A DNA stretch of 64,000 nt from Dyadobacter pollutisoli (lineage in GTDB: Bacteria; Bacteroidota; Bacteroidia; Cytophagales; Spirosomataceae). Shown one piece after another: positions 17,349 through 25,865 of the stretch (within the stretch, counting starts at the first letter, position 1; every line of letters begins with the position of its first letter). The position numbers were made by a program, and so were the translations under genes. Under the pieces are notes generated by a model that was not told the origin of the DNA, did not search any database, and worked only from the letters and a program-made list of their open reading frames with translations. The stretch is from contig NZ_CP112998.1 in assembly GCF_026625565.1 (NCBI RefSeq), positions 7,290,501 to 7,354,500 of the forward strand. The letters are read 5' to 3'.

Positions 17349-18416
17349 ATGATCAGAATACTCTTTTCACTACTTGTGTCTCTGACGGTTATTGGAACGG
17401 GATGTTGCAAAAGCAGCAACGATCCAGCCGTCATGCAAGACAAGCAAGATTCCACCAAATACAAAAATCCGGTTTTCGAACCGATACTGGCTGATCCGAC
17501 GGTCGTGAAAGCCGATGATGGCTGGTTTTATGCGTACGGCACGATGGACAATTGGGGTGATGGAAAAGGCGCACATTTGATCCCGGTTGTACGGTCGAAG
17601 GATCTTGTGCATTGGACTTATGTTAAAGACGCATTTCTGAGCAAACCTGCCTGGAAGGAAAAGGGAGGGATATGGGCGCCGGAAGTGGTGAAAGTGAATG
17701 GGAAGTATCACATGTACTATGCCTATTCTACCTGGGGAGACCCGAATCCGGGCGTTGGGCTGGCCATCGCAGATTCGCCTGCCGGGCCCTTTACAGACAA
17801 TGGGAAGCTTTTCCTTAGTTCGGAAGTGAATGTGCCCAACTCCATTGATCCGTTTTATCTGGAAGAGAATGGCAAAAAGTACGTTTTCTGGGGAAGTTTC
17901 AGCAATGTGCCAACGCAAGGTACTTACGGTGTTGAATTGTCGGCCGATGGAAAATCCATTCCCGATCTGTCCAAAAAATTCAAGGTAGCAGCAGGCGATT
18001 TTGAAGCGGTCATGATCCAGAAAAAAGGGGACTATTATTACTTTCTGGGTTCGAAAGAAAGCTGCTGCGAAGGTGCAAAAAGCAAGTACCACGTTAGAGT
18101 AGGACGTTCGAAGACAATCTTCGGGCCATTTCTCGACAAAGACGGGAAGGATTTGAAAGAACGGGGAACGGGTTCTGTTTTGATTCAACCCAATGCTAAG
18201 TATGCAGGGCCGGGGCATAATTCTAGGTGGATCACGGACGATTCGGGTACGGACTGGCTGTTGTACCATGCTATCGACAGAATGACGCCCTATGTTCCAA
18301 CAGGCGCGAACAGGCGTGTTTTGATGCTTGATAAAATTACCTGGGAAAACGGCTGGCCGGAAATTTTAAATGCGGAACCGAGCATAGAAAATACTGCCGC
18401 ACCACTTTTTAAATAG
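17349..18416 (+). CDS. Glycoside hydrolase family 43 lipoprotein
   Basis: 355 residues with a lipoprotein-type signal (VIGTGCC). A five-bladed beta-propeller carries the three acidic residues of GH43: Asp49 as base (ILADPTVVK), Asp167 as pKa modulator (NSIDPFY) and Glu219 as acid (GDFEAVMI). The motif IWAPEVVKVNGKYHMYY is typical. The family covers beta-xylosidases, arabinofuranosidases and arabinanases, and the substrate cannot be chosen from sequence alone. An adjacent Cys pair (CCEGA, 239-240) lies in a loop after the acid. It precedes GH5 by 21 bases. Confidence 0.92.
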   Translation: MIRILFSLLVSLTVIGTGCCKSSNDPAVMQDKQDSTKYKNPVFEPILADPTVVKADDGWFYAYGTMDNWGDGKGAHLIPVVRSKDLVHWTYVKDAFLSKPAWKEKGGIWAPEVVKVNGKYHMYYAYSTWGDPNPGVGLAIADSPAGPFTDNGKLFLSSEVNVPNSIDPFYLEENGKKYVFWGSFSNVPTQGTYGVELSADGKSIPDLSKKFKVAAGDFEAVMIQKKGDYYYFLGSKESCCEGAKSKYHVRVGRSKTIFGPFLDKDGKDLKERGTGSVLIQPNAKYAGPGHNSRWITDDSGTDWLLYHAIDRMTPYVPTGANRRVLMLDKITWENGWPEILNAEPSIENTAAPLFK

Positions 18417-18437
18417 CAAACAATTAATCCTTAACTA

Positions 18438-19601
18438 ATGAAATTTTTAAAAACGACTTTGTGGGCAATTGTTATTTGCCTTTCATTTCAAAATTGTGCG
18501 AAAAAGACAGAGGAACAAAAAGAGGAAGCTGCGGCTGGCGAGCAATCGTCTGGCCGTGAAATCTGGACTAAGGAGCAAGCAAAAGACTGGTATGCCAAGC
18601 AAGGCTGGCTGGTAGGAGCGGATTTTTTGCCGAGTACGGCGATAAACCAGCTTGAAATGTTCCAGGAAGCTTCTTTCGACACCGCAACAATTGACAGAGA
18701 ATTGGGCTGGGCAGAAGAAATTGGCATGAATACGATGCGCGTTTACCTGCACGACTTGTTGTATCAGCAGGATTCGGCTGGCTTTTTAAAACGTCTGGAC
18801 GTGTTCCTGAACATTGCCCAAAAGCATAAAATCAAGCCGGTACTGGTACTTTTTGACTCCTGCTGGGACCCTTTTCCTAGATTGGGAACGCAGCGTGCCC
18901 CAAAGCCGGGCGTACATAATTCGGGCTGGGTGCAAAGCCCGGGCTTCGATGCCTTAAAAGACAGCACGCAATATCCACGTTTGGAAAAATATGTGAAAGG
19001 TACCGTTGCTGCTTTCGCAAATGACGACCGTGTACTGGCCTGGGATATCTGGAATGAGCCGGATAACACCAATAACAGCTCTTATGGAAAAGTTGAATTA
19101 CCCAATAAAGTGGATTATGTATTGCCTTTGATGACCAATGCGTTTGCATGGGCACGGTCTGTGAATCCTGCACAGCCGCTTACAGCCGGAGTTTGGGCGG
19201 GTGACTGGACATCTCACGAAACTTTGAAACCTATTGAAAAAGTGATGATCGACCAATCTGATATCATTACTTTCCATAACTACGAGGATGCGGCTGATTT
19301 TGAAAAGCGCATCAAGCAATTGCAGCAATACGACCGTCCGATCATTTGCACAGAATATATGTCACGCGGCAATGGAAGCTTTTTCTCAGGTTCCCTTCCA
19401 ATCGCAAAGAAATACAATGTAGGAGCGATCAACTGGGGACTGGTGGATGGTAAGTCGCAAACGATTTATCCATGGGATAGCTGGAAGAAAACCTATACCA
19501 AAGAGCCAGATCTATGGTTCCACGATATTTTCAGAAAAGACGGAACGCCGTATAAGAAGGAAGAGACTGATTTGATTAAGAAGCTGACTGCTGCGAAGTA
19601 G
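18438..19601 (+). CDS. Glycoside hydrolase family 5-like lipoprotein
   Basis: 387 residues. Lipobox LSFQNC at Cys20. The TIM-barrel has the clan GH-A signature: acid/base Glu207 in WDIWNEPDN at the end of strand 4 and nucleophile Glu306 in PIICTEYMSR at strand 7. NTMRVYLHDLL fits strand 2. Such proteins cleave beta-linked glucans, mannans or xylans. It closes the first locus and is followed by a strong bidirectional terminator. It should act at the cell surface or in the periplasm with GH43. Confidence 0.9.
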   Translation: MKFLKTTLWAIVICLSFQNCAKKTEEQKEEAAAGEQSSGREIWTKEQAKDWYAKQGWLVGADFLPSTAINQLEMFQEASFDTATIDRELGWAEEIGMNTMRVYLHDLLYQQDSAGFLKRLDVFLNIAQKHKIKPVLVLFDSCWDPFPRLGTQRAPKPGVHNSGWVQSPGFDALKDSTQYPRLEKYVKGTVAAFANDDRVLAWDIWNEPDNTNNSSYGKVELPNKVDYVLPLMTNAFAWARSVNPAQPLTAGVWAGDWTSHETLKPIEKVMIDQSDIITFHNYEDAADFEKRIKQLQQYDRPIICTEYMSRGNGSFFSGSLPIAKKYNVGAINWGLVDGKSQTIYPWDSWKKTYTKEPDLWFHDIFRKDGTPYKKEETDLIKKLTAAK

Positions 19602-19628
19602 TCGGAAGTTTTCTGAATTTAGTTATTC

Positions 19629-19670
19629 AATAAAAATCCCCATCGAATCAACTCGATGGGGATTTTTATT
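19629..19670. terminator. Bidirectional terminator between GH5 and DUF6934 partner
   Basis: An 18-bp perfect stem (19629-19646 with 19653-19670, loop ATCAAC). The stem contains A-runs on one side and T-runs on the other, so it can terminate in both directions. The stop codon of the minus-strand small gene (19666-19668) lies inside the stem. Confidence 0.9.
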
Positions 19671-19827
19671 GAAAATTTTTCATCAGGTCAAAAATGGAGA
19701 TCCCTGCTTTTTCTAAACTAGCCATGAGTTTGTCATTTTTAAACTTGCCAAGTTCTTCGACCGTGCGAAATGTTCCTTCCCTAATTTGTTTGCGGGGTGG
19801 CCTGTCGTGCTTTATTGTAAATTCCAT
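19666..19827 (-). CDS. Small hypothetical partner protein of DUF6934-like gene
   Basis: 53 residues from the ATG at 19827 (MEFTIKHDRPPRKQIREG...). A longer reading from 19872 would overlap the upstream gene and lacks support. The protein is basic at the start and ends with a helix-like segment (KLMASLEKAGISIFDLMKNFQ). It lies 17 bases after the stop of the DUF6934-like gene and likely shares its transcript. Small proteins of this type are often found beside DUF6934 genes, as far as I recall. No function is known. Confidence 0.6.
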   Translation of the reverse strand: MEFTIKHDRPPRKQIREGTFRTVEELGKFKNDKLMASLEKAGISIFDLMKNFQ

Positions 19828-19844
19828 TTGTATGTATGTTAGTG

Positions 19845-20300
19845 CTACACGAATCTCACATTTTTTCTGCAAATAAAAAAGTGCTCATAAATGCTTCCCT
19901 TACGAAATGCTTCCGAAGAACCTTCCTTCTTGAGGATTCCAAACACATTAAAATTTTCTTCGAGCGCTTTTAAGTTTGATGATATAGCGATTTGATATAA
20001 TCTAGTCCTGCTTTCAGTGCTGCCCGTGAACCAGATCACGGCTTTGGGATTTAATGTTAGAAAATGAATAATGGTTTGATGAACAGTAGATAAAATAAAT
20101 TTCATATCGCCATTATCGCTAACGGAATAGATATCTAATTCGCCGTCAGCCAAGATGTCGGCTAATACCAGGTTATACAATCCGGGAGCTTTGGTTGTAA
20201 AGAAAATAACAGCCTTGTGAATAGCTGTCCAGCCGATACTTACAAAATCAAAACGATGTGCTTCTTTCAGCACGGTCAATTCGTACGAGGGGTGATCCAT
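19845..20300 (-). CDS. DUF6934-like protein
   Basis: 151 residues, no signal peptide or membrane segment. The sequence matches my memory of the DUF6934 family of Bacteroidota: a beta-rich N-terminus (YELTVLKEAHRFDFVSIG), YNLVLADILADGELD, SDNGDMKFILSTV and the signature FTGSTESRTRLYQIAIS followed by LEENFNVFGI. Function is unknown. The pair with a small downstream gene resembles toxin-antitoxin layout, but no toxin motif is visible. It stands alone on the minus strand between two plus-strand clusters. Confidence 0.72.
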   Translation of the reverse strand: MDHPSYELTVLKEAHRFDFVSIGWTAIHKAVIFFTTKAPGLYNLVLADILADGELDIYSVSDNGDMKFILSTVHQTIIHFLTLNPKAVIWFTGSTESRTRLYQIAISSNLKALEENFNVFGILKKEGSSEAFRKGSIYEHFFICRKNVRFV

Positions 20301-20322
20301 GGATTTTATAATGTGTGTGCGG

Positions 20323-20354
20323 CAATATTAAGGCTAATATTCTTTCTCACCAAA
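20323..20354 (-). promoter_or_regulatory. Candidate promoter of the DUF6934-like gene
   Basis: On the minus strand TTTG (20354-20351), 20 bases, then TAATATTG (20330-20323). Spacing matches the Bacteroidota -33/-7 promoter and the -7 differs from consensus at one base. The start codon follows 22 bases later. Confidence 0.5.
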
Positions 20355-20428
20355 ACATGAATATAAAGCACGGGTAACGGGCTTTATTCTATTAAGTTAC
20401 GCTTGATGAGTGTTTGATTTCAAGAAGA

Positions 20429-23413
20429 ATGGGCAGAATCCTCAATCTTTTCCTGGTCCTCGTTTTTATTTTTGCCACAACTGCATGTGGCAATCTGGGC
20501 AATGCGCCATCTGCCGAGGAATTGGTAGATTTTAACTTTGAAGTAAGGCCGGTATTGGTTCAGAAATGCTTCCTGTGCCACGGCCCTGACCCTGGCAGCC
20601 GTAAAGCCAACTTACGGTTTGATACGTACGAAGGCGCTACTGCATTGCTTAAAGAGGGTAGACGAGCCGTAGTGCCCGGCCATGCGGATAGCAGCGGACT
20701 GGTGAAAAGGATTTTGTCGAAAGATCCTGACTTTGTAATGCCCACGCCGGAGTCACATCTTACACTAACTGAGTCTGAAAAAGACATTCTGATCAAATGG
20801 ATTGACCAGGGTGCCAAGTATAAACCGTATTGGGCATTTATACAGCCAAAACCTGCGGACATTGAAGTACCCGAATCCGGCAATGAAATCGATTTTTTTA
20901 TCAATCAAAAGTTGGACAAGTTCGGGCTTCAACCATCTCCGGTCGCCAGCAAAAACACACTGATCAGAAGAGTTTCGTATTTGCTGACGGGCTTGCCGCC
21001 AACACCGGCAGCAGTTGATCAATTTGTCGCTGATCCAAGCCCCGATGCTTATGATAAAATGGTGGACGGCTATCTGAACGCACCAAGTTTCGGAGAACGG
21101 TGGGCCAGGCATTGGATGGACGTGGTGCGCTACGCTGAAACAAAAGGGCACGAGTTCGACTATACCATTCTGGGGGCCTGGCGCTATCGGGATTATCTGA
21201 TCAGGGCGTTTAACAAAGATGTACCTTACGACCAGCTGGTGAAGGAGCATTTGGCTGGTGATTTGCTGCCGGTACCAAGAAAAGACGCCGCCACAGGCCT
21301 GAACGAATCACGCATTGCGACTACTTTTTACGCTTTTGGAGAGGGAACACACAGTCCGGTAGACGTCAGAAAAGACGAGGCCGATCGAATCGATAACATG
21401 GTGGATGTTACTACCAAAACATTCCAAAGCCTGACAGTAGCCTGCGCCCGCTGCCACGATCATAAGTTCGACCCGATTACGACCAAAGATTACTATGCAC
21501 TGTATGGTGTAATGGAAAGCACAAGATTCTCTCCGGTGCCCGCTGCAATCACGACGCAGAAGGAAAAGGATTTCAGACAATTGAATGAGCTGAAAACTTA
21601 TATCAGGAAAACGGTTGCTGATGAATGGGAGCGTGAAAATAGGGGCATTACTATCACATTACCTCAACCAGCCAAAGGAAAGCCTTCAAAGCAGACTGAT
21701 TACAAGCTGATCGGAGATTTTCGCGCGAGAGATTTGCAGGGATGGAAGAGCGATGGCCGTGCTTTTGGTCAGAACACGACATTGGGCAAACCGGTTTTTG
21801 ACCCGAAAAAGAAGGAGATAGTGGCTTTGGAGGATGGTATGGCTTCCAGCAGGATGCTGAGTATGGGTGTTTTTGGAGCTTTGCGTTCTCCAAATTTTGT
21901 GATTTCAAATGACTTTATTGGTGTACGGGCAAGAGGGAAGAATGCATCGATACGGATCATTATCGATAATTTTCAGCTGATTAGCTACCCGATTTATGGT
22001 GAAATGGACCAGAAAGTAAATGTCGGGGCCTGGAATAATTTCAAATTCAATGTGGCTGGCTGGAAGGGACACAAAGCCTATGTTGAGATCATGCCGGGCG
22101 TATATGAAAACCATGTGTACAAATTACCGGGTGATGCCTATGTCGACGTTCAGTATGCTCTGGGTTTTGATAAAGATTGGATTGAACCTGCCCAGCTGGC
22201 CTCTTCGGCAACATTTACCATTGCTGAGGCGGTTGGAGAATGGGCCGCTGGTAAAGCAAATCCCGCGCAAATTAGCGTGCTCAATGATCTGCTAAAAAAG
22301 AAGAAGTTTAGAAAACAATTCCCGCAAATGGTCGATTGGCTGGACCGTAGTGAGCAACTGACCGCGAAACTGGCGGACACCACATTTTACAATGCTGTTT
22401 ACGAAGGTTTTGGAATAAATAGCCCTGTTTTTAAAAGAGGCAGTCATTTGGAAATCTCTGATAAGCAGGTTCCGAGAGGATTCATTTCGGCGATTCCGAT
22501 CAGTAATACTACTTTTAAATCTCCTGGCAGCGGCAGAATGGAACTGGCAGAAGCCATGGTGAACCCGCGGAATCCATTGACCTCACGGGTGATGGTGAAC
22601 CGGATATGGCACCACCTTTTTGGAAAAGGGATAGTAGAGACGGTGGATAACTTCGGGTTGCAGGGTAAGCTGCCGTCACACCCTGCATTGCTGGATTATC
22701 TGGCGATCAAATATCAAAAAGAAGGCTGGTCTACCAAGAAAATGATACGGTTTATCGTCAGCTCGGACGCATTCAAAAGAAGTGTTGGTACCACCAAAGA
22801 AGTGGAAAAAGAAGACCCCGAAAATCTGTGGCTAGCCCGTTTTCCACGAAGGAGGCTGGAAGCGGAGGATATCCGGGATGCATTACTGGCTTCCGCAGGT
22901 AATCTAAACCTGACGATGTATGGCGCGCCGGTCCCGGTTTATGTGACGGAATTCATGCAGGGACGTGGAAAACCCTCCAAATCAGGACCGCTGGATGGTG
23001 GGGGACGTCGTAGCATTTACCAGGAAGTGAGGCGGAATTTTATGCAGCCTATGATGATGACATTCGATCGACCCGCGCCATTTTCGACATTTGGAAACAG
23101 AAACGTAACCAATGTACCAGCCCAGTCATTGATCCTGATGAATGATCCTTTCGTCATTAAGCAGGCTGAAATCATGTCAAAGTTGCTTTTGGCCAATAAA
23201 AACCTCGACATGAATGGAAGGTTGCAATGGATTTACAAGCGCACGCTTTCCAGAAACGCTACCGAAGCAGAATTGAAAAACGGGAAGGATTTTATCAATA
23301 AACTGGCTTCGCTGCAAAAGATATCGGCCAATAAAGTCATGACCGATCCCGGCATATGGAAAGACTACTGCCATTCTATTTTTAACCTGAAAGAATTCAT
23401 TTACCTGATCTGA
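20429..23413 (+). CDS. Planctomycete-type cytochrome c / DUF1549 / DUF1553 lipoprotein
   Basis: About 994 residues from the ATG at 20429; a TTG five codons earlier is less likely because the lipoprotein signal (FATTAC) begins at this ATG. Order: PSCyt1 domain with haem motif CFLCH (about 47-51), DUF1549/PSCyt2 (about 140-340), a second CARCH motif followed by DHKFDPI, a beta-rich middle, and DUF1553/PSD1 (about 700-980, NPRNPLTSRVMVNRIWHHLFG). Common in Planctomycetes and also found in Bacteroidota glycan loci. The function is unproven; an electron-transfer or hydrolytic role with sulfated glycans is often suggested. It leads the operon with the DUF1501 gene. Confidence 0.9.
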   Translation: MGRILNLFLVLVFIFATTACGNLGNAPSAEELVDFNFEVRPVLVQKCFLCHGPDPGSRKANLRFDTYEGATALLKEGRRAVVPGHADSSGLVKRILSKDPDFVMPTPESHLTLTESEKDILIKWIDQGAKYKPYWAFIQPKPADIEVPESGNEIDFFINQKLDKFGLQPSPVASKNTLIRRVSYLLTGLPPTPAAVDQFVADPSPDAYDKMVDGYLNAPSFGERWARHWMDVVRYAETKGHEFDYTILGAWRYRDYLIRAFNKDVPYDQLVKEHLAGDLLPVPRKDAATGLNESRIATTFYAFGEGTHSPVDVRKDEADRIDNMVDVTTKTFQSLTVACARCHDHKFDPITTKDYYALYGVMESTRFSPVPAAITTQKEKDFRQLNELKTYIRKTVADEWERENRGITITLPQPAKGKPSKQTDYKLIGDFRARDLQGWKSDGRAFGQNTTLGKPVFDPKKKEIVALEDGMASSRMLSMGVFGALRSPNFVISNDFIGVRARGKNASIRIIIDNFQLISYPIYGEMDQKVNVGAWNNFKFNVAGWKGHKAYVEIMPGVYENHVYKLPGDAYVDVQYALGFDKDWIEPAQLASSATFTIAEAVGEWAAGKANPAQISVLNDLLKKKKFRKQFPQMVDWLDRSEQLTAKLADTTFYNAVYEGFGINSPVFKRGSHLEISDKQVPRGFISAIPISNTTFKSPGSGRMELAEAMVNPRNPLTSRVMVNRIWHHLFGKGIVETVDNFGLQGKLPSHPALLDYLAIKYQKEGWSTKKMIRFIVSSDAFKRSVGTTKEVEKEDPENLWLARFPRRRLEAEDIRDALLASAGNLNLTMYGAPVPVYVTEFMQGRGKPSKSGPLDGGGRRSIYQEVRRNFMQPMMMTFDRPAPFSTFGNRNVTNVPAQSLILMNDPFVIKQAEIMSKLLLANKNLDMNGRLQWIYKRTLSRNATEAELKNGKDFINKLASLQKISANKVMTDPGIWKDYCHSIFNLKEFIYLI

Positions 23414-23420
23414 GTAGCAT

Positions 23421-24869
23421 ATGGGTGTTTGTAAACATCACGAACATAGGCCATTGAGCCGGAGAGAAATGCTGAACCTCTGCAAAGGAGGTTTTGGAAC
23501 ACTCGCGTTTATGAGCCTTTTTGGAAGTTTGCCCGGCTGCACCACGTCGCCTGATCCTGCTTCCCAGCTCAAAGGATTGGGTCAGTTACCCAACTTTGTT
23601 CCGAAAGCACGAAACGTGATTTTTCTTTACATGGACGGCGGTGTTTCCCAGGTGGATTCTTTTGATCCCAAACCGAGACTGGAAAAAGAGAATGGGGAAG
23701 ACCCGAACAAGAAATTCAAAGTAGATGATACTCAGTTTAATAATGTAGGTAAAATCCTGAAAAGCCCGTGGGAATTTAAGCAGTATGGAGCATGTGGTAT
23801 GCCTGTGAGCGAGCTGTTTCCGCACATTGCTACCTGCGTGGACGACATTGCGCTGATACGTTCCATGACCTCCAATTTCCCGGAACATACCAACGCGAAT
23901 TACTTCCTGCATACCGGCAGCGGGTTGCAGGGGCGGCCAAGCATGGGTGCCTGGGTCAATTATGGATTGGGCAGCGAGAATAATAACCTTCCCGGTTACG
24001 TGGTACTGGACGGCGGCCTGATTCCGCCAGGCGGGCTGGACAATTTCAAAAATGGCTTTTTGCCGGCTTCCTACCAGGCCTCAATGCTCCGTACCGGCGC
24101 TGAACCGGTGGCGAACATTAAGCCGATGGAAAAGCAGGAACTGCAAAATCAGAAACTGGCATTTATTAAGGAAATGGATAACAGCCTGGTGACGGATTTG
24201 GGGCATGCGGATGACGTAGAGGCAGCTATTACCAATTATGAACTGGCTTACAAAATGCAATCATCGATCCCCGAGCTCACTCAGTTTGCCGGGGAGTCGG
24301 TGGCGACGCAGAATTTGTACGGTATTTTTTCCAAAGACCCCTACACCCGGAGTTATGGTGCGCAATGTTTAATGGCCAGAAGACTTATCGAAAGGGGAGT
24401 CCGGTTTATAGAATTGACTTGCCCGAGAGTGGGCGGTAATGCCGACCGCTGGGATCAGCATAGCGAACTCAAACGAGGGCATGAGGACAATGCACATGCA
24501 GTGGATCAGCCGATTGCTGGATTGCTTAAAGATTTGAAAGTAAGAGGTTTACTCGATCAGACATTGGTTGTATGGACTGGCGAATTTGGCCGTACGCCGT
24601 TTGCTCAGGGAACCGATGGCCGCGACCACAATCCGTCTGCATTCAGTATGTGGATGGCGGGTGCGGGTATCAAAGGCGGTACTATTTTTGGTCAGACCGA
24701 CGAGTATGGCTACCGGGTCGTGGAAAATAAAGTGACCATCCATGATCTCCACGCTACCATGCTGCATTTGCTTGGTGTTGATCATACGAGCCTCACCTTT
24801 CCATTTAGCGGTCGCAATTTCAGACTAACTGATGTACACGGAAATGTTATAAAACAAATCCTTTCCTGA
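23421..24869 (+). CDS. DUF1501 domain protein (Tat-type signal)
   Basis: 482 residues, 7 bases after the previous stop. The N-terminus has a twin-arginine-like signal (LSRREMLNLCKGGFGTLAF). The body has DUF1501 features and an alkaline phosphatase/sulfatase-like fold: NVIFLYMDGGVSQVDSFDPKP near the start, PEHTNANYFLHTGSG, and VVWTGEFGRTPFAQGTDGRDHNP near the end with candidate metal ligands. It is the usual partner of DUF1553 proteins. Reaction unknown. Confidence 0.92.
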   Translation: MGVCKHHEHRPLSRREMLNLCKGGFGTLAFMSLFGSLPGCTTSPDPASQLKGLGQLPNFVPKARNVIFLYMDGGVSQVDSFDPKPRLEKENGEDPNKKFKVDDTQFNNVGKILKSPWEFKQYGACGMPVSELFPHIATCVDDIALIRSMTSNFPEHTNANYFLHTGSGLQGRPSMGAWVNYGLGSENNNLPGYVVLDGGLIPPGGLDNFKNGFLPASYQASMLRTGAEPVANIKPMEKQELQNQKLAFIKEMDNSLVTDLGHADDVEAAITNYELAYKMQSSIPELTQFAGESVATQNLYGIFSKDPYTRSYGAQCLMARRLIERGVRFIELTCPRVGGNADRWDQHSELKRGHEDNAHAVDQPIAGLLKDLKVRGLLDQTLVVWTGEFGRTPFAQGTDGRDHNPSAFSMWMAGAGIKGGTIFGQTDEYGYRVVENKVTIHDLHATMLHLLGVDHTSLTFPFSGRNFRLTDVHGNVIKQILS

Positions 24870-25807
24870 TGATGAATCTGATCAAAAAAGTATCCCTATT
24901 GTTTGTTGTTGTCGGTTGTTTGTTCGGTTTTGCAAGAAGGCAAATCGTGACTGAAAACCTGGAAGAGAAGGCACAGCATTCTTTTTTCATAGCGGGACCG
25001 GATTTTACCGGTATCATCGGAGAGGACGGAAAAGAGGTCTGGAATGCAGGAAAGGCCGCTGCGCGGGACGGTTTTGTGTTACAAAACGGACATATACTGA
25101 TCTGTTGGGCGGACGAAGTGTTGGAATTTGACCAAAATAAGAAAGTCGTTTTCACTTTCAAACGTGATTCGGAAGGGAAGGAACTTGGTACTGCTGTTCG
25201 GTTAAGGAATGGAAATACATTGATTACCGAATCAGGTAAAAATCCATGTTTGCTGGAAGTTGACGGTTCTGGGGGAATCATCAAAAAGATTCCATTACTT
25301 CCTGAAACGGATAATGTGCATATGCAGACCAGGATGGCACGGAAGCTCGAAAATGGCCATTATATAGTGCCGCATTTGCTGGCTTTTGCAGTCAAGGAAT
25401 ACGATACTGAGGGTAAGGTAGTGAAGACATTCAAAACAGATACCGAAGAATTGGGTGGTATCAAAGCCGAAAACTGGCCTTTTACTGCTATTGTGCTGGG
25501 TAACGGAAATACATTGGTGAGCCTTACCCATGGCAATAAAGTAGTGGAGTTTGATCCAAAAGGGAATATAGTTTGGAAGATTTCGAATGATGATTTTGCA
25601 GAAAAACCTTTTCAGGATCCCTGTGGTATTCAGCGACTTCCCAATGGAAACACGGTGATAGCCAGCTACGGTGCGCAAAAAGGGATCAAGATTTTTGAGG
25701 TAACCCGTGACAAAAAGATCGTGTGGACATACATGGGCCATCGGGCACACGAACTGCAAATTTTAACTACCAATGGAAAACCATTGACTGGTAAACTTCT
25801 TAAATGA
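24869..25807 (+). CDS. PQQ-like beta-propeller repeat protein
   Basis: 312 residues, its start overlapping the previous stop by one base, so it is translationally coupled. After a short hydrophobic leader (about 8-22), six or seven repeats of about 45 residues carry a LxNGNTLI-type core (LQNGHILI, LRNGNTLI, LENGHYIV, LGNGNTLV, LPNGNTVI). This is a beta-propeller of the kind seen in arylsulfotransferase and PQQ-like repeats. No catalytic His pair was recognised. It may act as a binding or accessory subunit for the DUF1501/DUF1553 pair. Confidence 0.75.
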   Translation: MMNLIKKVSLLFVVVGCLFGFARRQIVTENLEEKAQHSFFIAGPDFTGIIGEDGKEVWNAGKAAARDGFVLQNGHILICWADEVLEFDQNKKVVFTFKRDSEGKELGTAVRLRNGNTLITESGKNPCLLEVDGSGGIIKKIPLLPETDNVHMQTRMARKLENGHYIVPHLLAFAVKEYDTEGKVVKTFKTDTEELGGIKAENWPFTAIVLGNGNTLVSLTHGNKVVEFDPKGNIVWKISNDDFAEKPFQDPCGIQRLPNGNTVIASYGAQKGIKIFEVTRDKKIVWTYMGHRAHELQILTTNGKPLTGKLLK

Positions 25808-25865
25808 CCGGTTTGCAGATACTTTTAATGAATATCTTCGCGACGGCATTATCCTAAACCATTTT

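Noticed and set aside
17370..18269. 299-codon open frame on the minus strand inside the GH43 gene
   Set aside because: The plus-strand frame has all GH43 catalytic residues and a lipoprotein signal; the minus frame has no recognisable domain and is a codon shadow.
19828..19872. Longer reading (68 codons) of the small DUF6934 partner
   Set aside because: It overlaps the upstream gene and adds residues without helix or family pattern; the ATG at 19827 gives a compact protein after a 17-base gap.
20414..20428. TTG start of the DUF1553 protein
   Set aside because: The ATG at 20429 begins a complete lipoprotein signal.
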